Source of the DNA: Bactrocera neohumeralis
Lineage: Eukaryota > Arthropoda > Insecta > Diptera > Tephritidae
Direction: 5' to 3'
DNA: 64,000 nucleotides
Assembly: GCF_024586455.1 (NCBI RefSeq)
Contig: NC_065921.1
Span: 49,188,574 to 49,252,573 of the forward strand
In this document: piece after piece, positions 33,480-44,934 of the stretch
How the letters are laid out: the number at the start of each line of letters is the position of its first letter
How positions within the stretch are numbered: the stretch's first letter is position 1
Position numbers and translations under genes: made by a program
Notes under the pieces: generated by a model
Told to the model about the DNA's origin: nothing
Database searches by the model: none
The model's input: only the letters and a program-made list of their open reading frames with translations

Positions 33480-34020
33480 TACGCCTCCTCAAAATTTACA
33501 CTGAAAAGAAAATTCTAAAATAAAGTAAAATTATTTCATACTTTTATATGACGAGTTGTGCACTCTGGGAAATTACAATTACATAGTCCAACATTTGTTG
33601 CAAGGATTGTGAAAAACTCAGAAAAACCCAATCAGACTACAATTACTTAAGATTAAGATATACATTTAAATAATTAGTTTTATATTGTATTCAATTTTTC
33701 TCTTCTACCAGTCCCATTTGACATGTCAATTTTAGGAATAGGTCTGCAGGTAATGGTTTCGTCAAAATATCAGCTAACTGTTTATCTGTAGGAGTTAACT
33801 CAAGACTAATTAGCTTATTTTAAATTTGTTCTCTAGAAAAATGATACTTTATATCAATATGTTTTGTTCTTTTGTGGCATGAAGGGTTATTAGCAATACA
33901 TATACAACCTTGATTATCTTCACAAATCTTTATTGGATTTAACAACTCAACCTTTATACGAGTACTTTTTAACAACGATTTCCGCCATAAAGCTTCTCTT
34001 ACAGCTTCAAATAATGCCAT
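33480..34020 (-). pseudogene. Copia pol C-terminus (RNase H) with polypurine tract
   Basis: On the minus strand the frame from 34020 reads MALFEAVREALWRKSLLKST and CEDNQGCICIANNPSCHKR, followed by KHIDIKYHFSREQ: the end of a Ty1/Copia RNase H. A stop at 33820-33822 interrupts it. The text resumes with LELTPTDKQLADILTKPLP and ends near 33690. Downstream a purine run, GAGGAGGCG at about 33478-33486, matches the position of a Copia polypurine tract before the 3' LTR. All upstream pol and gag are missing; the right edge at 34020 abuts an RTE fragment. Confidence 0.85.
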
Positions 34021-34832
34021 ATATTGATATCATCGGCCTCTACTCCCGCGCTATTAGCTCTGCTTTCACCAGACTGGACAAGGAAGCAAAGCAAATGGGT
34101 CTGGCAGTAAACGAGGGCAAGACGAAATATCTCCTGTCATCAAGCAAACAGTCGTCGCACTAGCGACTTGGCACTCACGTCACTATTGACAGTCATAACT
34201 TTGAAGTTGTAGATAGTCTCGTATATTTGGGAACCAGTGTAAATACCGCCAACAATGTCAGCCTGAAAATCCAACGCAGGATAACTCTTGTCAACAGGTG
34301 CTACTTCGGACTGAGTAGGCAATTGAAAAGTAAAGTCCTGTCTCGACGAACAAAAACCAAACTCTATAAGTCACTCATAATTCTCTTCCAGTTATATGGT
34401 GCAGAGGCTTTGACGATGACAACAACGGATGAGTTGACGATGCGAGTTTTCGAGAGAAAAGTTCTGCGAAAGATTTACCGTCCTTTCCGCGTTGGCCACG
34501 GCGACTATCGCATTCGATGGAACGATGAGCTGTACGAGATATATGACGACATTGATATAGTTCAGCGAATTAAAAGAAAGCGGCTACGCTGGCTAGGTCA
34601 TGTTGTTCGAATGGACCAAAACACTCCAGCTCTGAAAGTATTCGACGCAGTACCCGCCGGGGGAAGCAGAGGAAGAGGAAGACCTCCACTCCGTTGGAAG
34701 GACCAAGTGGAGAAGGACCTGGCTTCGCTTGGAATATCCAATTGGCGCCAGGTAGCGAAAAGAAGAAACGACTGGCGCGCTGTTGTTAACTCGGCTATAA
34801 TCGCGTAAGCGGTGTCTACGCCAATTAAAAAG
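34020..34832 (+). mobile_element. RTE-like copy, 3' part, one stop
   Basis: The copy starts at ATTGATATCATCGGCC, in the RT active-site strip, and stays in one frame to the natural end at 34808 except for a TAG at 34161-34163. It contains YKSLIILFQLYGAEA, the C-terminal GHGDYRIRWNDELYEIYDD and KRKRLRWLGHVVRM, and finishes VNSAIIA before the tail AAAAAGAAGAAG at 34827. This gives the expected end for copy 1. Confidence 0.9.
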
Positions 34833-35227
34833 AAGAAGACATTGTTGCTGGTACGTAAAATTGTTGGCGGCAACAATACTTTCCATTCCATTTCAATATT
34901 TTTATTGCGTAAATGTATGTGTACCTGTGCATGTAGAAATACTCGCAGCGAAGAAATCTATGTCAAAGTTTTTACTTCTCATACTCATTGCAGAAGTTAT
35001 GTAATTTGTGGGTGGAATTATTTTGCTTTTTAAGTTTTAGTTAGGCGATATCTTGGCAACGCTTTGCTGGTGCTTTTGTATTTCCAAAATATTTTATTTT
35101 AATTTTATTGAATGCAACTATAAAGACATTGTGGCATTTGCTCGCTTGTGTTTGAGTATTAATGTACAGTCCTGAATAGCTAAGAAATATTTATTTTGAA
35201 TGACGATTTTTGCAGAGTGTTATAAAT
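34833..35227. other. Non-coding spacer
   Basis: About 400 bp between two RTE pieces. No domain wording or element ends recognised. Confidence 0.4.
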
Positions 35228-36262
35228 TCTTCTTCTTCTTGTTATGGCCTCGGAGCTCACGCACATCTAAAACACTGGAGACGTGTCTTCCGTCTATCAC
35301 AACATGATCGATCTGGTTGGTAGTTTTTCGATCCGGAGACAGCCAGGTAGCTTGATGAATCTTCTTATGCTGGAATCTGGTACTACAGATAACCATATTT
35401 CGGGCCCCGGCGAAGTCAATCAACTTCAACCCATTTGGGGATGTTTCGTCGTGGAGGCTGAATTTACCGACCGTAGTGCCAAAGATACCTTCTTTGCCCA
35501 CCCTGGCGTTAAAGTCGCCAACCACGATTTTGACATCGTGGCGGGGGCAGCCTTCATAAGTGCGCTCCAAGCACTCATAAAAGGCATCTTTGGTCACATC
35601 GTCCTTCTCTTCCGTCGGGGCGTGGGCGCAGATCAGCGATATGTTGAAGAACCTTGCTTTGATGCGGATTGTGGCTAGACGTTCATTCACCGCGGTGAAT
35701 GATAGTCCTCGGCGACGGAGTCTCTCTCCTACCACGAATCCTACACCAAACTTGCGCTCTTTATATGGTCACTGTAGTAAATGTCACAAGGACCTACTCG
35801 TCTTTGTCCTTGTCCCGCCCCGTCCATCGCATTTCTTGGACGGCGGTGATGTCAGCCTTTGTTTTTACGAGGACATCAACCAGCTGGGCAGCGGCACCTT
35901 ACCAATTAAGGGACCGGACATTCCAGGTTCATGCCCTCAATTCGTTGTCCTTATTTCGTTTGCCATGGTCGTCATCAAAAGGGGGGTCTCTCATCCGAGG
36001 CTGGTTATAGGTGTTCACTGGGGGTGTTTTTTTTACGTGGCGAGTCCCAAACCCAGCGCACAACCCTATGTAGGGGATGTTTCGCCTTCGCACTTTAGCT
36101 CTCCTTCGAACGGATGTTCTTAGGCTACCCAGAGGATACTTGGTCAAAGACCGGAAGTAGTGAGCTGCTTGAGCCATGTGTAAAAGAATCGTTTCTGGCC
36201 ACTCCCAAGCATTCAGAGAACTTTCCTCACTTGCGTGAACTTCTACACATGACTCCATCCTC
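35228..36262 (-). mobile_element. RTE-like copy, 5' half ending in an (AAG)n-type tail
   Basis: The full leader is present (to about 36262) and the endonuclease is readable: KADITAVQEMRWTG, then after a 1-base deletion near 35760 the frame 35220-35735 with ATIRIKARFFNISLICAHAP, the catalytic VVGDFNARVG and NQIDHVVIDGRH. A TGA replaces the Cys of RACTWNV upstream. After the VLDVRELRG position the text stops and is followed at once by AACAAGAAGAAGAAG (minus strand), like the 3' tail of complete copies. No RT is present. Confidence 0.85.
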
Positions 36263-36672
36263 TGTTATAAATTAGTTCCTAATAATTATTGTTCATTTAA
36301 GAAATTGTTTAATTTATGATATTATTCTGTGACGATATGTGCATATGATTGATAGATGTTTAGAAGATTTTTGTCTGACATGAACTCACTCAGCTATGTA
36401 TTCGTCTTGACTAAGATTGCTTATCGTCACCATTCATATTTGTTGTTACAAGTGCTACTGTAAAATTAGATAGCTTCGCATAAGCTTTAATTCCCATTAT
36501 ACCTCAATGAAATTGAAAAGATGTTCGCTCCATCCCTTTGATGTAATGTACTATGCACAGGTTATGTTTACTTGGAATAATACCCATCTGGATGGAAAGA
36601 GTGCAAAACCAAATAAGATGTGTAAATTATATATGTATCTACATATGTATATACAAACACACATTTATATGT
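36263..36672. other. Non-coding spacer ahead of R1-clade insertion
   Basis: AT-rich, ending in TATGTAT/ACATATGT-type microsatellite at 36630-36670. The last bases, ACACCCGCGGCCAAG (36673-36687), are the left target duplication of the next element. Confidence 0.5.
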
Positions 36673-36687
36673 ACACCCGCGGCCAAG
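36673..36687 (+). repeat. Left target-site duplication
   Basis: ACACCCGCGGCCAAG, identical to 41141-41155 at the other end of the R1-clade insertion. Confidence 0.9.
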
Positions 36688-36697
36688 AACTTAACAT

Positions 36698-38102
36698 ATG
36701 GAGAATTATCTGAGAAAAGAAACCCAAAATAATAGTAGCAGTACACATGACTGCTTATCGAGCAACGGCACTCAAAGCCCTGGCAATAGGATCGCAGAAT
36801 CGTCCAGGAGAATGCCGACCTTTAGTGGTCCTTGCGTCGAAGCTGACCCCTTTAGACGCGCACCAAGGCTGATGCGATCACCGAAACAGGGGCTCACGGT
36901 GGAAAGGTCTGAAAGAGCGAGATCGTCACCACCAGCGCTGCAAGACAGCACGCCGCGGGAGGAACCTACGCAACCAAAAGGAGATATCATGTCTGTGCTG
37001 GGAGATATGATGAATAGGCTAACTGAGGCAATGAAGCCGCCTCAACGATCGATCAACAACCAGATACGTGATCTGCTAACTTCTGTGACGAAGCTCCACG
37101 AACGTGCTCAAAGCGAGTACAACAACAAAATCAAAGCCGCAAAACGAATTGTGCTTTTAAGACACGCAGGAGTGGACTCAACACCGAAAAGGCCCCGCGA
37201 AGATGAGCAACTAGCGCGCAAGACTCCGCCAAAGAAAAAAGCAATACAAGAAGAAATGCAAAAGAGGCCCACTGCTAACAAAAGGACTGATGACGACATT
37301 GCTATAAAAGGAAGGAAAGAGGATGAAAAAGAAAACGACTGGATTCAGGTGAGGCGCAAAACGACAAAAACGAAGAAGAAGGCCGTTAATGTCCCACGTC
37401 CGAGACCGGACGCAATTATAATTTCACGCTCTGGAAGCATGACATACTCAGGGCTGTCAAGAAGGAGGACGCCCTCAAAGAGCTTGGGGAGGACGTGTCG
37501 CGCATCAGAAAGACGGCAAAAGGCGAGATACTTCTGGAAATGAAAAAGGCGCAAATGACAAACACGGGTACATACGAAAGGGAGATATGTAAGGTGTTAG
37601 ATGACCAGGCACAAATAAGAGCCTTAACCCACGAAGTATCTGTAGAGATCCGCGATCTAGATGAGGTAACAACAAAAGAAGACATCGTGAATGCAATCCG
37701 AACACAATTTAATGAGCTAAGCTCCTTCAGGGAAAGCTCAATTAAAAGTATGAGACAGGCATACGCGGGTACGCAGACGGCAATGATCAGCATTCCGGCA
37801 TCGGATGCAAGAAAATTAATTGATGCACGCAAAATCAAAATAGGATGGGTAATATCCAGAATAAGGGAGAAGCCGAACCTTAGGAAGTGTTTCAGATGCC
37901 TGGAATATGGGCATCTGGCGAGGGCATGTACAAGCGAGGATGACAGAAGCAAGTGTTGTGCAAAATGTGGTGAAGCGCAAAAGAATGCGTCAAAAAACCG
38001 TTTTGTGCGTCATGCAAATCAAACGGAAAAAAGGATACGGATCACCGAATGGGAAGTTGGAAATGTCCCCTCTACCAAGCGGCATGTAAAAAAGCGAAAT
38101 GA
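36698..38102 (+). pseudogene. R1-clade ORF1, gag-like with zinc knuckles, two frameshifts
   Basis: Starts MENYLRKETQNNSSSTHDC at 36698. The first part is Ser/Pro- and then Lys-rich with a basic stretch (PPKKKAIQEE). After PDAIIISRSGSMTY (about 37410-37450) the frame shifts by one and continues with KTAKGEILLEMKKA and the zinc knuckle CFRCLEYGHLARAC (about 37890-37930). A second knuckle, CCAKCGEAQ, is cut by another shift at about 37990-38000. The third frame closes with WKCPLY and the final TGA at 38100-38102. About 468 codons in all, close to usual R1 ORF1 size. It would package element RNA. Confidence 0.85.
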
Positions 38103-41081
38103 GAGTTATACAAATCAACCTAAATCATTGCGAAGCGGCTCAAGAGTTACTGAAACAGACAATCTGCGAGAAAAAGATAGATGTGGCGATAGTCTGTGAG
38201 CAGTATAAAAACATAAGTGCTGGTACCTGGATTTCCGATAAAGAAAGCAAAGCTGCCATATGGGCCTGTGGTGAAAACGCATTCCAAGACAAGCCGCTCT
38301 TGGGGAAATCATATTATACGCGAACGAAAATAGGCGGAATCTATTTTTACAGTTGCTACCTCCCTCCGAGTGTACTACAAGGTGTTTATGAACAGATCCT
38401 TGACGAATTAGTCCAGGACGCCCTTACTACTACACCAAATGTAATAGCAGGCGACTTTAACGCGTGGGCAATCGAATGGGGTAGTAGCAAGACAAACCGG
38501 CGGGGTAATGCTTTGCTCAAAACGTTCGCCTTACTAGACGCTGTGCTGCTTAACACGGGAGGCAGAAATATCTTCGAGAAGAATGGCCGCGGATTGATTA
38601 TAGACATTACGTTCGCCAGCAACTCACTGGCTCGATCTGCACATTGGAAAGTGTGCGACTTCTACACACATAGCGATCATCTTGCCATTATGCTTGAAAT
38701 CGACAAGAAGCCGCGAAACCAAGGCAGTCTAAAAAAGCCTCGGAAAAAAGGATGGAAGGTGGAAACGCTAGATGAAAACATCTTCGACCTCATGCTGGAA
38801 GAAAAAATGGGTAGCTCAACCGACTTAGACCGACAAGCTGAAATGCTGGTAAGTCACATAAGTAAAGCCTGCGACGCGGCCATGTGTAGAAAAAGGCAAA
38901 ACGCGCCCCGAAGGTCCGCATACTGGTTGAACGAGGAGATTAGCGCGCTAAGAAGCGAATGTCATAGAGCGAGACGCCTCTCCCAAAGAAGCTTGGGTAC
39001 GCCAGAACAAACGAGACTGCGAGAATATTTTAAAAGAAAGCGGAATGAGTTAAAAAAGGCTATTAAAAGAAGTAAGCTTCAAAGAACTATGCGAGAAGGT
39101 AGATGAAAATCCGTGGGGAGACGCCTATAAAATAGTAATGGCAAAGGTCAAGGGGGGTAAAAACCAGGCACCAACCTGTGCTACACTGCTAGAAAAGGTG
39201 GTGAAAACGCTCTTCCCATCGCAAGAGCAGCATACAAGCAGAAGAATGCCATCAGTGGTCGAAATTTTGTTAATCGACGAGGAGGAGGTAGTAGAAGTGG
39301 CGGAAAGATTCGACAATACAAAGGCGCCAGGACTTGATGGCATCCCAAACAAGGCGCTTAAGATTGCTGTTAAACACAGCAAGAAGGCTTTCGCGGAAAT
39401 TTTTTCTAGCTGTCTAAACGAAGGCGTTTTCCCAAGAGTATGGAAGAAACAGCGCCTGGTTCTCCTCCAGAAACCAAACAAACCGGCGGGTGAGCCGAGT
39501 GCGTATAGACCACTTTGTATGATCGACACGATGGCCAAAATATTGGAGAAGTTAATCTGTAAACGTCTGGAACAACACCTAGAAGGAGAGCTGCCCGGCT
39601 TGTCTGAAAACCAATTTGGTTTCCGAAGACATCGATCCACCATGGACGCAGTCGGAAAATTGACGGACATCGCGGCTAAGGCCATAGAGGGAACCAGGTG
39701 GATGCATGGCGATAAAAAATATTGCGCAGTTGTCACACTTGATGTCAAAAATGCTTTTAACTCTGCATCCTGGCCACATATAATTAGGGCTTTAGAGGCA
39801 AGAAACACTCCGGGATATCTACTAAGGATAATCAGTAGCTATCTGTCTGATAGACTGCTACTGTACGACACCGATGCCGGCACAAAAAGCTACGTGGTGA
39901 CAGGTGGAGTACCGCAGGGCTCCGTATTGGGTCCGTTGCTTTGGAATGTACTATACGACGGGGTGCTACGCCTACCGCTGCCAAAAGAGTCACAAATAAT
40001 TGGCTATGCAGACGACATTGCTGTGACGATAGTTGCGAAAGAGCTCTCTCAAATTCAAAACTTCTGTAATGCGACCACAGCAAAAATTAAGGACTGGCTC
40101 ACTGAAACTAAGTTGCAGCTGGCTGGAGAAAAGACGGAAGCAGTGCTTATCACGAGCAGGATAAAATTAGAAACGGTCACCCTAAATATCGATGGATACA
40201 ACATCAGAACGCAAAACTCCCTGAGATACCTTGGCGTTATGATTGACACGAGATTGAATTTCAAAGCGCATATTGAAAAAGCCTGTAGCAAGGCAGCTGC
40301 TGTTACAGCGGCCCTGTCAAGAATAATGGCTAACACTGGTGGCCCTAGTCAAAGCAGGAGAGCCCTACTAGCTAAAGTAAGCCAGTCAACACTGATGTAT
40401 GCGGCCCCTATATGGGGAAAAGAACTGTGCCAAAAAACTAATGCCAATAAGGCGAAGGCAGTGACCAGGCTATGCGCCATCAGAGTGGCTTGTGCCTTCA
40501 GAACAGTCTCACATGAAGCGGCCAGTATCATATCTGGTCTTATGCCTCCGGACCTAATGGCCTCAGAGTTACGTAGAGCATACCTAAAATCTAAAGTTAT
40601 GAATAGGCGTCTAACAGCTGACGAGCGAAAAAAGGAGAGACAGGTTAGCCTCGAAGAGTGGCAAAGACAATGCAACGCGGCAGAAAAAGGAAGATGGACG
40701 CACAGACTCATAAAAAACGTATCAGCTTGGATTGAGAGACAACATGGGGAGGCAGACTTTTATCTGACGCAGTTCTTGACAGGCCATGGCTGTTTCAGGG
40801 AATACCTGTACAGATTCGGCCACGACGATGACACAAAATGTTCATTTTGTAGCAGTGCCAACGAAAACGCCGAGCATATCTTCTTCTTCTGTTCGAGATA
40901 CGTAATGGAGAGAACTACCATCGAAGGAATAATAAAACAAAGGATGACGCCTGACAACATTATAAGCCACATGCTGCAATCGAAGTTGGTATGGGCGAAA
41001 ATGAAAGAGTGGGCCGTAATAGCGATCCATGAACTCAGGATAAGAGAACGACAGCGAAGAAGCTTGAGACCAGCTGAATAA
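38099..41081 (+). pseudogene. R1-clade ORF2, endonuclease-reverse transcriptase, one frameshift
   Basis: Begins MRVIQINLNHCEAAQELL at 38099, typical of R1-type ORF2. The endonuclease shows VIAGDFNAWAIEWGS and the DFYTHSDHLAI histidine motif in the 38099-39106 frame. A small indel near 39075-39100 then moves the text into the 39138-41081 frame. RT motifs follow: YRPLCMIDTMAKILEK, LDVKNAFNSASW, GGVPQGSVLGPLLWN and GYADDIAV at about 40000-40025. The C-terminus has CFREYLYRFGH and a CSFC...H...C motif, ending at 41081. With that indel removed the product would be near 990 residues, normal for the clade. Confidence 0.9.
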
Positions 41082-41140
41082 CCACGAAAGGAGTTTCTGA
41101 AGAGGCATTCTTGCCCGAAAACCTAAAAAAAAAAAAAAAA

Positions 41141-41155
41141 ACACCCGCGGCCAAG
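41141..41155 (+). repeat. Right target-site duplication
   Basis: ACACCCGCGGCCAAG, directly after the poly(A) tail; the first A could belong to the tail. Confidence 0.9.
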
Positions 41156-41882
41156 CGTAACTTACCACTTGATTTTTTTCACTATTTTCAATTTTTTCGT
41201 TCTTTGGGTAACTTTTTTATGGATTTAATAGAATACGGGGAATATATAGATGGCTCGAATATATTTGGTTAACTGTTGACTTTAATCTGGCCCATTTGTA
41301 AAATTAAATTGAGACAACTTTTTTTATTTGCACACAAGCCTTTGATTTCATTATTACTAATTCTTGTAATAACTTAACTAATTATTTTGTTTCAATTGAA
41401 AATGGAATTACAAGATATTCAAAAAGAATAACGGGAAATCTAATATGGCACTTTCTAACATTTTTTTTAGTTCTGGTTTACTTTTATATACGTTTGACAC
41501 AACTTATTTTTTTTTGAATATTTTATATTTGTGTAATATATGTCTCATACTGTACAATTGGTTCTATTGAGTATAAAAACACTCGACGCATGGTGACGTT
41601 TCATTTAAATCCGTTTATCTCGCCAAAAACGCCTCAACTTGACTGTCCAATAGAATCATGCTATGCCCAGCTGAGCGGAATCATCTATATAGTAACTATA
41701 AGTTGCCCAAGTTACCCATTTCATTTTCGTCAATTTCTGTGAAGTTATACCTTATTCTGGAAAATAAAGTGCCCAATTTTGAATATCTAAAATGGTAAGT
41801 ATCGATGTTGTTTCGATTTTACTGTTCATTTTTGTGCGTGGTGAAATTTCACTGACATTCAAACGAGTGTTTACATAAAAAT
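41156..41882. other. Non-repetitive-looking spacer with a weak promoter-like stretch
   Basis: Mostly AT-rich. From 41571 (GTATAAAAAC) onward it looks less like a transposon: a TATA-like box, then a 50-codon ORF at 41590-41742. About 50 bp later AAAATG is followed at once by GTAAGT (41795). This could be the start of a host gene with its first intron right after the ATG, but no further exon was recognised. Confidence 0.3.
41571..41800 (+). promoter_or_regulatory. Possible promoter and 5' exon
   Basis: TATAAAAA at 41572-41579, no known element nearby, and ATG (41792-41794) joined to a consensus donor GTAAGT (41795-41800). An intron directly after the start codon occurs in some fly housekeeping genes. 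The evidence is only motif-level, and chance is a fair alternative. Confidence 0.2.
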
Positions 41883-42153
41883 TGAGGTTAGGTTGGTTTA
41901 TTCAACAATAGTAGTAGCCAATTTCGCATATAGAACCCGTGTTTTAACTTGCCCTCGTCCTCGGAACTCGGCGATTCCCGACGATAACAGCTGGTCCGGA
42001 AACGCCTGGAAATCAGGCACGGAAATCTTCCCGGCTCTATCGGGAAATGCTCCCGATTTTTATTCACATTTTGTAGAAAAAAAATATTCGGCCGGGTCCG
42101 AAACCTAGGCTGCGCAAGTGACCTGCCAGCTTAACCACTATGCCACGGGCGAC
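41883..42153 (-). mobile_element. tRNA-derived SINE
   Basis: Read on the minus strand it opens GTCGCCCGTGGCATAG with a polymerase III A-box (TGGCATAGTGG, in TGGCATAGTGGTTAAGCT at about 42127-42144). About 25 bp later comes a B-box-like GGTTTCGGACCC (42094-42105; one base longer than GGTTCRANNCC). The tRNA-like head is followed by a ~180 bp unrelated body ending in a T/A-poor AACCTAACCTC near 41887. There is no cloverleaf-quality tRNA, which fits a SINE. It lies just upstream of the hAT transposase sequence. Confidence 0.7.
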
Positions 42154-42199
42154 TTTGAAATGTAGATCTCAAATATGATAGACCTTCGCTAAGCTGTTA

Positions 42200-44718
42200 A
42201 ACCGGTTTGACAGCTTAACATGATGAAGGCATTGACAATTCGGGCAGCGAAACACCGTCTTTTGCTGTAAACATTTCCAATGATGTTGGTAATTTCGTGG
42301 GACAAAAAATTGACGATCACGTGAAACAAATTTTGCTTGAAAATCCTTGGACTCCTCCAAAAAATTATACTTTCCCATTTTCGTCGAGAGTTGTTTCTGG
42401 CAAAGAAATAAAACACTACGTCTCTTCCGAACACTTGGATTCTCATGCAGAGCAGCTCGTACTATCTGACGTAGGGAAAGGGCTATTCTGCAAATATTGT
42501 CCATGGTTTACGCCTCGAAATCAAGAAGGTTTACGGGGAATCGGGTACTTGTCACGCAGCCGTTGACTGATTTCAAAAATTTGGTTGGGATCAAGAGTGT
42601 GTTAGAAATTCATTCTCAAAATATGTACCCTAAGAATGCAATGGCAACGGGGAAGGACTTCGTGAGAGACTATCACAATCCACAACGAAGCGTCCGTAAT
42701 CTTCTCGACGAAAAACATCTTTCGCAAACGCAAGAGAACAGAAAACGACTCATCCCCATTGTGAAAACGGTCATTTTTTGCGGAAAGCAGAACATCCCAC
42801 TTCGTGGGCATAGAGATGACGGAGATATTCGAAAAAATAAAACGCCCGTGCAAAACGAAGGGAATTTCAGGGCTTTGCTGAGATTCGGAATCGATTCAGG
42901 TGACACAACTCTGGAGCATTACCTTGGGAGCACATCTTCAAGAGCGACCTATACCAGTAAAACGACTCAGAACCAACTAATTGAATGCTGCAGGGCAGAG
43001 ATACTGGACAAAATTTTGCAACGAGTGGCTCGTGCTGAGTTTTACACGATTGTTTTCGATGAATCTTTCATCCTGCCAATTATTACGTAGAAGTAGAATT
43101 TCCGTAAAAATATAATAATTAATGCCTATTGTCTGAACTATCGGATAGTGGTTGTTCCCAAGAAAAGAAACAGAAATTTACAGAAGAAAAATGTTTCTCT
43201 TTACAGATTAGCGTTGTACTCAGATACATATGTCGATTTTTCTTCTGGCGAAGCATGCATACGAAAATACTTTGTATCTTTTTTGGACGCATTCGGTCAA
43301 CTTTCGAAGAATACTCTCGCGGAGGGCACAGAATCATGGATTAATGGCTTACAGGACTGCTGGAAAAAATGACCGAACCGATAATTGTCTCTAAGTGGAT
43401 CTGCCATCGTGGGGACTGTTCTTGGAGACATGAAGAAAATGAATCTCCGAATGGAGAAATGCGCTTCGATAGGGACTGATGGATGTGCGGTCATGCTGTC
43501 AGATGTCGGATATCAGTCAACGAAATTCGGAAAGAAGCAAAAAATGCTGTCATGACTCCGTTTTTCTCGCACAAACTCAACAACAGTATTTGAAAGTCAG
43601 TGAAAGTACGATTAATCGAAAACGTTGCCAGTGCCATACGAGAAGTCGACAAATTCTTCAAGAACTCATTTCCAAAACGTGTGACTGTGTTAGCAAAGAT
43701 ACTTGGTGAAAAAACTGTCCAGTTGTGTGAAACAAGATGGGTAGAGTGGCACGATGCTGTCCTTCAATTTGTTGCGAAGTTACCGTTGATCATCGAATCT
43801 CTGTCAAAAATCAGTGAGTGGAAGAACACAGAAACAGCGGGCAAAGCAACAATTCTCGTATCGGCTTTGTGCAAGTTCGAATTTATCGTCGGGCTCTTCT
43901 GTCTCAGCGACATTCTATCGCTCACCCATACGCTCTGCGTAGTTCTTCAAAAGGAAGCAATTGATTTGGCGAAGGCATCAAAAATGATTGGGACGTTGCT
44001 TGCCACGTTGGAAAAAAAGAGAGAAAAAAATGATGAAACATTACGATTGATTTATTCAGAAGCCAAGAAAATGGCGGAAAAACTCGATGTTGACGAAGCG
44101 AAACCGAGGACATGTAGTCGACAAACAAAACGCGAAAATTACGACGTGAAAACTTGCGAAGATTACTACACGGTCTCTGTCCACATACCTCTGCTAGATA
44201 TCATCAAAGAAGATTTGGAAGCTCGTTTTTCACAACAATGGTTACCAATTGAGTGTGTTGCTCCCAGAAAAAGCAAGTCTTTTAAAAGAAAACGAAATCG
44301 ATGATCTAATCGGATGCTTGATAGAAAGATTCGGGAACCTTCTGGATGATGAAAAAAGCGTACAAAAATTGAAATTGAAAGGTAAATTAAGCTACTGGCA
44401 ATGTCACTGGCAGCAGCAACAAAAAATTGAAGGCAGCGAAATTCCAACTTCTGTACTGGAAACATTTAGAAAATGTGATGTCTACATATTCCCAACAATC
44501 CACACCTATCTCCGAGTATTCTGTGCACTTCCCGTAACAACCGCGAGCTCTGAGCGTTCTTTCTCTTATCTTCGCCGCATCAAATGGTTTAGGACGACCA
44601 TGCTTCAAGAAAGACTAGTTTGATTAGCGTTGCTTCATACGCATCATGACATCGAAATCACCGCCGAAGAAGTCATCGAAAGATTCGCAAAACTTGGCAG
44701 TCATCGTTTTGCGTTATA
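42200..44718 (+). pseudogene. hAT transposase (P52rIPK-like), several breaks
   Basis: N-terminal part (about 42297-42540) has the BED-like phrase GKGLFCKYCPWF. After a shift, 42497-43090 gives RLIPIVKTVIFCGKQNIPLR, LRFGIDSGD and FYTIVFDES (first catalytic Asp). The middle (43600-44304) has LCETRWVEWHDAV. The C-terminal dimerisation tail is clear in 44249-44623, LPVTTASSERSFSYLRRIK, followed by LLHTHHDIEITAEEVIERFA after a stop. Shifts near 42540, 43090-43600 and 44250-44300, plus stops, disable it. This is a different hAT type from 27440-27730. Confidence 0.88.
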
Positions 44719-44924
44719 AAACACGCAATGTAAAAAGATTTTTCTGTTTGAATTTTTAATAAAATGATCCACTATGTAATGCATGCATATGGTTGACTTT
44801 TCGATTATAACCACTTTGTTTACCTAAAAATTGGAATTGATAATTTTTGTTTCATAATTTGTAACCCAAAATCGAAGGATAAATTCAATTTCCCCCCAAG
44901 AATCGTCTCTGGATCCGCCACTGC
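42200..44924 (+). mobile_element. hAT element (P52rIPK/THAP12-like type), right end present
   Basis: A broken transposase fills most of it, and the right end is TCTCTGGATCCGCCACTG (44907-44924), the reverse of the CAGTGGCGGATCC start common to this hAT type. The next 8 bases, CTTTAAAC, would be one copy of an 8 bp target duplication. The left inverted repeat was not found; the SINE and unknown sequence occupy that side, so the left end is probably lost. Confidence 0.85.
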
Positions 44925-44934
44925 TTTAAACTTT

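Larger units (their letters stand above)
36688..41140 (+). mobile_element. R1-clade non-LTR retrotransposon, nearly full length, with TSD and poly(A)
   Basis: Two ORFs (gag-like, then endonuclease-RT) and an A-run at 41125-41141, bracketed by a perfect 15 bp direct repeat. The leader before the first ATG (36698) is only 10 bp, so the 5' end may be slightly truncated. Damage is limited to two frameshifts in ORF1 and one in ORF2, which could be real or sequencing errors. The ATG of ORF2 overlaps the stop of ORF1 in ATGA (38099-38102). The RT wording and C-terminal CCHC-like motif place it in the R1 clade, but the site is not recognisable rDNA. Confidence 0.92.

Noticed and set aside
41883..42153. 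Functional tRNA gene on the minus strand
   Set aside because: The A-box is good, but the B-box has an extra base, the arms do not give a clean cloverleaf, and a long unrelated body follows, so a SINE is more likely.
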